Position numbers and translations under genes: made by a program. 64,000 bases of DNA, from the NCBI RefSeq assembly GCF_020166105.1, contig NZ_JAIUJY010000001.1, forward strand, positions 434,001-498,000, given 5' to 3'. The notes beneath the pieces are model-generated. The model ran no database searches. It worked only from the letters and a program-made list of their open reading frames with translations, and had not been told where the DNA came from. Shown piece after piece: positions 16,799 to 23,170 of the stretch. Each line of letters starts with the position of its first letter. The stretch's first letter is position 1. Origin of the DNA: Blastococcus sp. LR1. GTDB lineage: Bacteria > Actinomycetota > Actinomycetes > Mycobacteriales > Geodermatophilaceae.

Positions 16799-17944
16799 TC
16801 AGGTGCCGAGTACGCGGATCCGGTCGCCGCCGCTGGTCTTCGCCTGGTACATTGCCACGTCGGCGCGGTGCATGAGGTCCTCGACGTCGTCGCCCACCTG
16901 GATCTCGGCCACGCCGACGCTCGCCGTCACGCCGTACCGGGCGCCGGCGGCGGCCACGGCCTCCCGCAGCCGCTCGGCCAGCAGCTCGGCGGACGAGCCG
17001 GCCGTGACGTCGGCCAGCACGCCGAACTCGTCCCCGCCGAGCCGGGCCACGGTGTCGGTCTCCCGGACCACACCTCCGAGGGCCGAGCCCACGGCGATCA
17101 GGAGCGCGTCGCCGGCGGCGTGGCCGTCGGCGTCGTTGACGGCCTTGAAGCCGTCCAGGTCGACCAGGAGGACGACGGCGGGGTGTCCCCACGCCGAGTC
17201 CGCCACGGCGGCGGAGACCCGCTCCAGGAAGCGGCGCCGGTTGGGGATGCCGGTGAGGGGGTCGGTGGAGGCGAGCATCTCCTGCGTGCGGATGAGCAGC
17301 ACCTGCCGGTCGTAGGCGGCCCACGAATTGGCCGAGCCCATGGCGCTGATGATGGTGAAGATGGCCAGGCAGGTGAGGAAGAAGCCGCCGGAGCGGCTGA
17401 TGTCGGGCAGCTCCAGGAAGACCAGGTAGCCGGTGGTGATGAGCGCGCCCATCACGACCACGCCCTGCGGTGTGTAGGCGATGGCGGTGAAGGTGAGCGT
17501 CAGGAAGAGCAAGGCGTCCAGCGGGCTGTTCGCGCCGCCGTCGAAGCGGGTCACGGTGATCACCACCGCCCCCGTCGCGAGTGTCCACGCGTAGAACAGC
17601 CCCGGTCCCCGCCAGTCGTACATCATCGCCCGCAGCGGCAGCGCCAGGAGCAGGGGCACACCGACCACGACAGCCGCCGCCAGCACCATCAGGGCGCCGT
17701 GGTTGCGCCCCTCGCCGTCGGTGACGAGGGCATAGCCCACGACGGCGATCGCGGAGATCTCGCTGATGACGATGCCGAGCCGGACGTGCCGCTCCCAGTA
17801 CGCGGCCCGGTCCTCGTCGGTGGCCAGCGGCCGGAAGAGGCCCGTCAGCACCGCGCGGAGCGCTGTGCGCAGCCGGCCGCCGGCGAGTGCGCCGGACGTG
17901 GTCGGCGGACTCGCTCGGCGGTCTCGCACGAGGGGCTGTCTCAC
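16799..17944 (-). CDS. Membrane diguanylate cyclase (GGDEF)
   Basis: Makes cyclic di-GMP from two GTP. About 381 residues: an N-terminal region with five or six hydrophobic segments (residues about 45-210) and a C-terminal GGDEF domain with STDPLTGIPNRRRFL, the metal aspartate in VDLDGFKAVND and the active loop RLGGDEFGVL. No EAL domain. An RxxD inhibitory site is not obvious before the GGDEF motif. The start is uncertain: GTG at 17944 is used because codon quality drops and overlap with the divergent gene begins beyond; GTG at 17929 is an alternative, and neither has a good ribosome site. Confidence 0.85.
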   Translation of the reverse strand: MRQPLVRDRRASPPTTSGALAGGRLRTALRAVLTGLFRPLATDEDRAAYWERHVRLGIVISEISAIAVVGYALVTDGEGRNHGALMVLAAAVVVGVPLLLALPLRAMMYDWRGPGLFYAWTLATGAVVITVTRFDGGANSPLDALLFLTLTFTAIAYTPQGVVVMGALITTGYLVFLELPDISRSGGFFLTCLAIFTIISAMGSANSWAAYDRQVLLIRTQEMLASTDPLTGIPNRRRFLERVSAAVADSAWGHPAVVLLVDLDGFKAVNDADGHAAGDALLIAVGSALGGVVRETDTVARLGGDEFGVLADVTAGSSAELLAERLREAVAAAGARYGVTASVGVAEIQVGDDVEDLMHRADVAMYQAKTSGGDRIRVLGT

Positions 17945-18083
17945 GAATGGGCGATCGGCCTGCCGGCCCCGGTGCTTGACGCGCCCTCCCCCGTGGGGGT
18001 GAGACGGACGTTGCCACCGTCGGGTGGATGTGCGATCAGCAACTCCATGCCTGTCCGGCGCAGACCGCGGGTAGGGCGCTGAC

Positions 18084-18977
18084 GTGGGACGACACCAGGG
18101 AATGGCCGATGCGGGCCGGGACGAGATCTCCCGGCTGGTGCTGGGCGCATGGGACGGTTTCATCGCCCAGGCCGAGACGCTGGACCTCGGGCGCGACTCC
18201 CGACTCCCCGGCTGGCGGGCGCACGAGATCTGCGTGCACCTCGGAGCCTGGGACGACCACCAGGCGCTGCGCGACCTGATCGCCTCGGCGCGCTCCGGCG
18301 AGGCCGGCACCCCTCCGGACCCCGACGCCGTCAACGCCCGCGTCACCGCGGCGCACCGCACGGCCTCCCGCGACGAGCTGCTGGACGCGCTGCGCCGGAA
18401 CCGCGACGCCACGGCCCGCTACCTGACGGACGAGCCTGTGGAGCTGGACACCGCGCCGGCGGTCTCGGTCGTCGGGCGCATCCCGCTGCTGAGCGTCGTC
18501 CTCGGGCAGGCGTACGAGCTCGCCGTGCACTGGCTGGACCTGGTCTCCTGCGGTGCCGAGCCGCCGCCGGCGGAGGTGCTGCAGGCGGGGATCGCGGCGC
18601 TCACCGACGTCACCGGTGCGCTGGCCGCCGACACCGGCATCAGCGGCCGGGTCACCCTCGCCACGCCGGACGGCGGCTGGGGCTTCACGGCTGACGGCGA
18701 CGGGTGGACGGTCCGGCAGGTCCCCGCGGGGACGATCGACGGGCCCGCCGTGGAGGGGGCCGCCGACCTCCTGCTCGAGGCGGCGTCCGGCCGGGTCAAC
18801 CCGGTGCCGGCGGTCGCCCGGCGCAAGCTCAAGGTCCACGACGTCGGCGGGCTGCTGCAGCTGGCGCCGATCGTGCAGAAGGTGCCAGGCATCCCTGGCG
18901 GGCCGATCCTCCAGCTGGCCGCGCGCACCATGGGCGGGGCCGGTGGCATGCTCGGCCGGCTCTTCGGCAAGGGCTGA
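18084..18977 (+). CDS. Mycothiol-dependent maleylpyruvate isomerase-fold (DinB-like) protein
   Basis: Protein of 297 residues with an MDMPI/DinB four-helix metal-binding domain. Histidines stand in the typical places: GWRAHEICVHLGAWDDHQ at about residue 45 and YELAVHWLDL at about 150. The C-terminal half (residues 185-270) resembles the SCP2-like/MDMPI C-terminal fold (GWTVRQVPAG, VEGAADLLLEAASGR). Such proteins in actinobacteria often act with mycothiol, but substrates are mostly unknown. GTG 18084 has AGGG 7 nt upstream; ATG 18102 is an alternative. Confidence 0.75.
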   Translation: MGRHQGMADAGRDEISRLVLGAWDGFIAQAETLDLGRDSRLPGWRAHEICVHLGAWDDHQALRDLIASARSGEAGTPPDPDAVNARVTAAHRTASRDELLDALRRNRDATARYLTDEPVELDTAPAVSVVGRIPLLSVVLGQAYELAVHWLDLVSCGAEPPPAEVLQAGIAALTDVTGALAADTGISGRVTLATPDGGWGFTADGDGWTVRQVPAGTIDGPAVEGAADLLLEAASGRVNPVPAVARRKLKVHDVGGLLQLAPIVQKVPGIPGGPILQLAARTMGGAGGMLGRLFGKG

Positions 18978-18981
18978 CCGC

Positions 18982-19677
18982 TCAGACCGGGCGAGGCTGC
19001 TCCCCCGCACGGCGCGCGCGGCGCCGGAACCACCAGATGCCCGCACCGAGCAGGACGACGGCGACCGCGGCGGCCGGCACCAGCGTCAGCGTCGACACGT
19101 GCTCGACCACGAACTCGGTGGAGGCACCGATGCCGACCTGCACGAGGGTGCTCGGCACCAGCCCCACCGCGGTGGCGGCGACGTAGGGGCCGAGCCGGAT
19201 GCCGCTGAGGCCCGCGCCGTAGCTCACCACCACGAACGGCACGACGGGGATCAGCCGAGCGGTCAGCACCGACACGAACCCGCGTCCGCTGAAGACCTCG
19301 TCGGCATGGTGCAGCCGGGGGCCCGCCAGGCGCGTCACGGCGGGGCGCCCGAGCGCCCTGCTGAGGCCGAAGGCGACGAGCCCGCCCAGCATCCCGCCGA
19401 TCAGGGCGAGCGCCAGGCCCGCGCCGAAGCCGAGCACCGCACCGGCGAGCACGGAGACCAGTGACCGCGGCACCGGGGCGCACAGGACGAGGGCCACCCC
19501 GACGATCAGCAGCGCCCAGGCGAGCGCCCCGCCGTCGTCCAGCCAGGACCGCACCTGGCCGGCGCCGGGCAGGTCGATGACCAGTGCCGCGACGACGCCG
19601 GCGACGACGAGCACGCCGAGGACACCGGCGCGCAGCCAGATGCCCTCCCCCGTGCGCACGCGACCATCCTCCGTCAC
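18982..19677 (-). CDS. TVP38/TMEM64 (DedA-like) membrane protein
   Basis: Membrane protein of 231 residues in the VTT/DedA superfamily, whose members move or scramble lipids such as undecaprenyl phosphate or phospholipids. Segments: TM1 near 17-37, the re-entrant region PVPRSLVSVLAGAVLGFGAGL, the GRPAVTRL helix, and the family motif ARLIPVVPFVVVSYGAGLSG at about residue 140. It ends in a basic tail (WWFRRRARRAGE). GTG start. It converges with the preceding gene with 4 bp between stops. Confidence 0.85.
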   Translation of the reverse strand: MTEDGRVRTGEGIWLRAGVLGVLVVAGVVAALVIDLPGAGQVRSWLDDGGALAWALLIVGVALVLCAPVPRSLVSVLAGAVLGFGAGLALALIGGMLGGLVAFGLSRALGRPAVTRLAGPRLHHADEVFSGRGFVSVLTARLIPVVPFVVVSYGAGLSGIRLGPYVAATAVGLVPSTLVQVGIGASTEFVVEHVSTLTLVPAAAVAVVLLGAGIWWFRRRARRAGEQPRPV

Positions 19678-19689
19678 GGCCTCACGGCG

Positions 19690-20871
19690 TCAGCCGCAGC
19701 CACCCCCGAGAGAGATCCCGCGCTGCTCCAACCACGGCACCGGGTTGGAGCGGTTGGCGTAGAGACCGCCCCGGTGCACCTCGAAGTGCAGGTGCGGACC
19801 GGTCGACTGCCCACGGTTGCCGACCTCGGCGATCTGCTCGCCGCCCTGGACGACCTGCCCGGGGCGGACGAAGAACTGGTTGACGTGGCCGTAGAGGGTG
19901 ATGGCGCCGTCGGAGTGCTGGACGGCGACGGCCAGCCCGAAGCCGCTCGCGGGCCCGGCCTGGAGCACGACGCCGGGCTCCGGCGAGTACACCGGCGTGC
20001 CGATGGGCGCGGCGATGTCCAGCCCGGCGTGCAGGGTTCCCCAGCGGCTGCCGTAGCAGGAGGTGACCCGTCCGTTCGTCGGCGCGACGGCGCCGCCGGC
20101 GACGCGGAGCGCACCGACCGCCTGCTTCGCGGCCTGCTGGTCCGCCCAGGCAGCCTCGGCGTCGGCGTTGCCGCGCTGCTGGAGCAGGCGGATCTCGGCG
20201 TCGCGCAGCTGCCGGTCCAGCGTGGCCTTCTCCGCGGAGAGGGCGTCGAAGACGGCCTGTGCGGTGGCCACCTGCGCGTCGACGGCGGACTGGGCGTCGG
20301 TGGCGGCGCGGGTCGCGGCGTCGCGCTCGGCGACGGCGGTGCGGGCCTCCTCGTCGAGCCGCTCCTCGCGGGCCTCGTCGCGCTCCAGGTCCTCGAGCAC
20401 CTCGGCGCGCTCCTCCCCCAGGTGGTCGAGGGTGGCCGCCTGCTGGAGCAGTTCGGCTGGGCCGTCGGCGTGCAGGACCATCTGCATGGAGCTGCGCGTC
20501 TCGTCCGCGCCCATGAAGGCCTGCCGGCCGATGGTGGCGACGTCGTCCTCGGTCCGGTCCACGTCCTCGCGGACGGCGGCGAGCTCGGCGGCCTTCTCGT
20601 CGGCCTGCTGCTGTGCGTCGGCCAGCTGCGCCTGCGCCTCGAGCACGGCGCCGGCGGCGGCCTCCGCCTCGATGGTCATCCGCTGCAGGTTCTCCTCCGC
20701 GGCGCGGACCTTCTGCTCGATGTCCGCGACCTGCCTGGCGACGTCGTCAGGGGCCGCCGAGGCGGTCGGCGTCGGGGTGGTGAGCAGTGATGCGGCGATC
20801 AGCGCGGTGACGACGGCGGAGCGTCGGAAGATGCGGGCTCGAACGTGCTGGTGGTGGTGCAGGGTCGCCAA
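19690..20871 (-). CDS. Secreted coiled-coil M23 peptidoglycan peptidase
   Basis: Cell-wall hydrolase or amidase activator, 393 residues. Signal peptide (RRSAVVTALIAASLLT...ASA, cleaved near residue 40), a long coiled coil (about 45-245, Ala/Glu/Gln-rich, EnvC/RipC-like) and a C-terminal M23 LytM domain with TLHAGLDIAAPIGTPVYS, GLAVAVQHSDG and TGPHLHFEVHRGG. The first-His motif is HAGLD and the last HLHFEV, so catalytic ligands look intact. I chose TTG at 20871 because GGAGAAG lies upstream and the signal peptide follows. A c-di-AMP riboswitch leader precedes it, as for many actinobacterial wall hydrolases. Confidence 0.9.
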   Translation of the reverse strand: MATLHHHQHVRARIFRRSAVVTALIAASLLTTPTPTASAAPDDVARQVADIEQKVRAAEENLQRMTIEAEAAAGAVLEAQAQLADAQQQADEKAAELAAVREDVDRTEDDVATIGRQAFMGADETRSSMQMVLHADGPAELLQQAATLDHLGEERAEVLEDLERDEAREERLDEEARTAVAERDAATRAATDAQSAVDAQVATAQAVFDALSAEKATLDRQLRDAEIRLLQQRGNADAEAAWADQQAAKQAVGALRVAGGAVAPTNGRVTSCYGSRWGTLHAGLDIAAPIGTPVYSPEPGVVLQAGPASGFGLAVAVQHSDGAITLYGHVNQFFVRPGQVVQGGEQIAEVGNRGQSTGPHLHFEVHRGGLYANRSNPVPWLEQRGISLGGGCG

Positions 20872-20887
20872 CGCGACACTTCTCCGT

Positions 20888-21072
20888 TCCTCACGACCGC
20901 CTACCGAGTTAGCTGACGGTGGGGTTAGGCACCCACGAAACCCCCACGTCCCCGTACGCGGGCAGGACTCACCCCAGAACTGCGGTGGGTCCCCGGTCCC
21001 GCCGGCCATCAGGCCGGCGAGTTCGGCGGGGTCCGGCCGAGGTCCTCGGGTGTCGAGGACGGTGCTCGGTGG
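20888..21072 (-). ncRNA. c-di-AMP riboswitch (ydaO-yuaA class)
   Basis: The leader of the M23 gene carries the two most conserved ydaO segments in order on the minus strand: GGGGTGAGTCC (20975-20965) and GTCAGCTAACTCGGTAGGCGG (20917-20897, shown 21 bases long in full; key part CAGCTAACTCGGTAGGCG), just before the ribosome site. GC-rich stem arms (CGCCGGCC.. and CCCGCGTACGGG) fill the space. In Streptomyces and other actinobacteria this class controls rpf and wall-lytic genes and turns them off at high c-di-AMP. Boundaries are approximate. Confidence 0.88.
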
Positions 21073-21082
21073 ACCGCGGACG

Positions 21083-21111
21083 ACCGTACGGGCGCGCGGC
21101 CGAATTGTCAC
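21083..21111 (-). promoter_or_regulatory. Promoter of the riboswitch-M23 transcript
   Basis: GTGACA (minus strand, 21111-21106) and TACGGT (21088-21083) separated by 17 bp form a plausible housekeeping promoter. The start site would fall near 21076, at the head of the riboswitch. Confidence 0.5.
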
Positions 21112-21214
21112 AGGGATGTAACGGAGCTGGGGACGTCGCCCCGTGGACTCGCCGCAGTGACCAGCGCGTGGGCAGCGGATGTGATCCGCGACGCTCTGGC
21201 AGGCTGTCCGCAAC

Positions 21215-21288
21215 GGGGCGGTAGCTCAGCTGGTCAGAGCATGGGACTCATAATCCCTGGGTCGTGGGTTCGAGCCCCACCCGCCCCA
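21215..21288 (+). tRNA. tRNA-Met (anticodon CAT)
   Basis: A complete 74-nt cloverleaf: acceptor GGGGCGG/CCGCCCC with A73, D arm GCTC...GAGC, anticodon stem TGGGA/TCCCT with loop CTCATAA, five-base variable loop, and T arm GTGGG TTCGAGC CCCAC. CCA is not encoded (ACC follows). The full G1-C72 pair excludes the initiator type. It is read as elongator tRNA-Met; tRNA-Ile2 with a lysidine-modified CAT anticodon cannot be fully excluded. Confidence 0.95.
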
Positions 21289-21448
21289 CCGGACCTGACC
21301 AGGGGTTTCGTTCTCCCGCAGACGGAGGTGCGGGGCCTGCTGGCGCGCATCGCCCGCGGTGAGTCGACGGCGCCGGCGCAGGTCGTGCGCTGCCTGCGGG
21401 TGTTCGTCTGGCCGGAGGTGCGGCAGTGACCTACAGCTACGCCCGCCG
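21289..21448. other. Gap with a possible gene remnant
   Basis: Between tRNA-Met and the next gene a plus-strand frame reads GLLARIARGESTAPAQVVRC and WPEVRQ before a stop at 21429, without a credible start. It may be the tail of a gene cut by an event at the tRNA. No match recognised. Confidence 0.25.
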
Positions 21449-21637
21449 TCAGTTGACCGTGATGCGGACGACGTGGCGCTTTTGGATCCAGACGGTGCCG
21501 AGTCGCGGGTCGTGGACATTCATGACGTCGTCAGCCTCACCCTCGTCGAACCACGTGGTGGTCCCCTCTGCCTGCTCATCGCTGCCGGTGATGTGAAGCG
21601 TCTCGCCGGCGGTGGTCTGGATCTCGATCTGCGGCAT
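21449..21637 (-). CDS. Small hypothetical protein
   Basis: A 62-residue protein starting MPQIEIQTTAGETLHITGSD and ending RHVVRITVN; I do not recognise a family. It looks like a small beta-rich fold with an acidic middle (WFDEGEADDVMNV). ATG 21637 has a GGAGGGAG site 9 nt upstream; the frame upstream is basic and low-complexity. It diverges from the next gene and belongs to the patch of small unknown genes behind tRNA-Met. Confidence 0.55.
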   Translation of the reverse strand: MPQIEIQTTAGETLHITGSDEQAEGTTTWFDEGEADDVMNVHDPRLGTVWIQKRHVVRITVN

Positions 21638-21690
21638 TGCGCGAGTCTCCCTCCACATGGCCGAATTTGCTCTACGTGCGAAGGCCGCAA

Positions 21691-22134
21691 GTGCTTGACC
21701 TTGATGCCCTGCGCCGGGTCTTCCTCGTGGACCAGGCGGCGGCTGCGCATGAGCACGCTGCCGCACTGTTCGCGGAGCTGGCCGGGCCGCGCGGGGTGGA
21801 CTACTACTCGCAGCGCCCGTCTGGGTGGCTGCTACGGCTGGTGAGGCAGGCGCGGCACAACCGGTGTGCGCACAGCCCTCGCGAGGGTGCTCAGGTGGTG
21901 TTCGTGGCGGCGCATGTGGGCCGGATGGAGTGCCAGGGGTGCTCGGTGAAGACAGGTAAGGCCTTGGCGGGGTCGCTGGACAAGGGCCGGTGCGATGTGT
22001 GCCGAGAGCCGGCCGAGCTCGAGCAGTTCGCGTTCCATGCCGGGTCGACGCTGCTTGTCACCGGGCGCTGCTGCGCCGGGTGCCGGCCGACCGTGTACGG
22101 GGAGGGGCGTGAGAGTCCGTCGGTCAGGCGGTGA
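21691..22134 (+). CDS. Hypothetical cysteine-rich protein
   Basis: About 147 residues, family not recognised. The C-terminal half has paired cysteines (CQGCS, CDVCREP, CCAGC) that could bind zinc; the N-terminal half is helical (LRRVFLVDQAAAAHEHAAAL). The GTG start at 21691 is a guess, with weak AAGG upstream; GTG at 21676 is possible. It overlaps the end of the convergent DUF4177-like gene by 11 bp. The unusual cysteine content and lack of relatives I can name suggest accessory DNA. Confidence 0.5.
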   Translation: MLDLDALRRVFLVDQAAAAHEHAAALFAELAGPRGVDYYSQRPSGWLLRLVRQARHNRCAHSPREGAQVVFVAAHVGRMECQGCSVKTGKALAGSLDKGRCDVCREPAELEQFAFHAGSTLLVTGRCCAGCRPTVYGEGRESPSVRR

Positions 22135-22387
22135 CGGCCCAGCCGCCTCTGTCCTGCGGCTTGGGTCGCTTCATCCAGAACAGCCGGACCTTGTCGAAGG
22201 ACTCGGTGCTGATCATCTGCCAACCCTCTGCTCCGAGTTCCGCGAGCAGACCCATCGTCCTGTTGATGGTGCCGTTCTGGTTGTCGACGAGGCGGAGCTC
22301 GCCGTCTGGTCCGACCGTGCTGACCTCGGGGTGCCCCTCGGATGTCTTGCTGATGACCTTGACCATGAGATGTTCCCACTGCTCCAT
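22124..22387 (-). CDS. DUF4177-like small protein
   Basis: An 87-residue protein beginning MEQWEHLMVKVI and carrying LLAELGAEGWQMISTE, the LNxLGxEGWELV-type signature of DUF4177 proteins. Function of that family is unknown. The usual length is 55-80 residues, so it is slightly long, with an insert around DGELRLVDNQNG. ATG 22387 was chosen by family N-terminus; GTG 22411 is also possible and neither has a clear ribosome site. Confidence 0.65.
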   Translation of the reverse strand: MEQWEHLMVKVISKTSEGHPEVSTVGPDGELRLVDNQNGTINRTMGLLAELGAEGWQMISTESFDKVRLFWMKRPKPQDRGGWAVTA

Positions 22388-22422
22388 GGCGGGGAAGGTA
22401 CGACGGGCCACCGACAGTTCTG

Positions 22423-22866
22423 TCAGCCGCCAAGCTGGCCGGTAGCGACGCCAGTGGCGATCCCAACGATGACGTCGCGGCCAGCCTTGGTGAGGCCGTC
22501 GCGGACCTTCTGCAGTCGGGTCCTCTGTTCCTCGTCGGGCGCATTCACGATGGCCTGCTCAAGGGCGGCCATGAGGCGGTCTGCCGCGACATCGGCGGAT
22601 GGCCACTGGCCGACCTCTCGACGGCCCTGGGCAGTGACGTCGATGAAGCGGATGACACCGCGCCCCATTGCCTCGCCCCCCTTGAGGAACCCGTCCTCCT
22701 TCAGTCGGAATCCGGCTTTGCCGACGACGCGCGGATCCATGTCGAGGGCCTGGGCGACGTCGGTGGCCTGGAGGGACTCGCCCGCCTCAACGCGGCGGGC
22801 GACCTCGCGAAGGATCAGGAAGTCGCGGCTGAACCAGGTGTCCGGCAGGGGCTCGGGACGCGTCAT
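22423..22866 (-). CDS. Winged-helix-like hypothetical protein
   Basis: A 147-residue protein starting MTRPEPLPDTWFSRDFLIL. Residues about 12-70 look like a winged helix (LREVARRVEAG, SLQATDVAQALDMDPRVVG, FRLKEDGFLKGG), followed by a wing-like strand (GVIRFIDVTAQGRREV) and a helical tail (LMAALEQAIVNAPDEEQRTRLQ). It could be a small DNA-binding regulator. It diverges from the HelR gene across about 300 bp and could share that control region, but no direct evidence shows this. Confidence 0.55.
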   Translation of the reverse strand: MTRPEPLPDTWFSRDFLILREVARRVEAGESLQATDVAQALDMDPRVVGKAGFRLKEDGFLKGGEAMGRGVIRFIDVTAQGRREVGQWPSADVAADRLMAALEQAIVNAPDEEQRTRLQKVRDGLTKAGRDVIVGIATGVATGQLGG

Positions 22867-23133
22867 GTGGCCGAACGTAGCTGCTTCGGCCAGCGCTGCA
22901 CCGTTGACGGCTGGCGGTTGTTGATGGGCGCGCCAGAGCGGGCGCCTCAGCCGATCCGCCGGCCAGCTCCCGGCGAAGTCCGACGGACCCGCCCCCATGG
23001 GCACGAGACGTAGACCTGCGGTTCCGACCCAGCTGTCGCGGCTTCTCCCCGCCCGGAGTCGGCGGTTCGCCGGCCTGGCCGGTGTCCCCTCGGCCGAGCG
23101 GCGGCTCGCCCGGCTCCTGCTGCCACTTCAACG

Positions 23134-23139
23134 TATAGC
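23134..23139 (+). promoter_or_regulatory. Candidate -10 element of helR
   Basis: TATAGC stands 7 bp before the rifamycin-associated element, so transcription would begin inside that element. No good -35 is visible at the right spacing. Confidence 0.4.
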
Positions 23140-23146
23140 GCCCCTG

Positions 23147-23166
23147 GGGGCTTGCGGCAAGACCCC
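23147..23166. promoter_or_regulatory. Rifamycin-associated element (RAE)
   Basis: GGGGCTTGCGGCAAGACCCC matches the RAE described upstream of rifamycin-inactivating and helR genes in actinomycetes (GGGGCTTGCGNCAAG-CCCC type). It is nested in a longer inverted repeat, 14-bp arms with one mismatch from 23141 to 23171. It overlaps the predicted start site. Known RAEs mediate rifamycin induction. Confidence 0.85.
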
Positions 23167-23170
23167 AGGG

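Noticed and set aside
21301-21429. Short plus-strand frame after tRNA-Met
   Set aside because: No start codon with a ribosome site and only about 40 residues; kept as a possible remnant, not as a gene.
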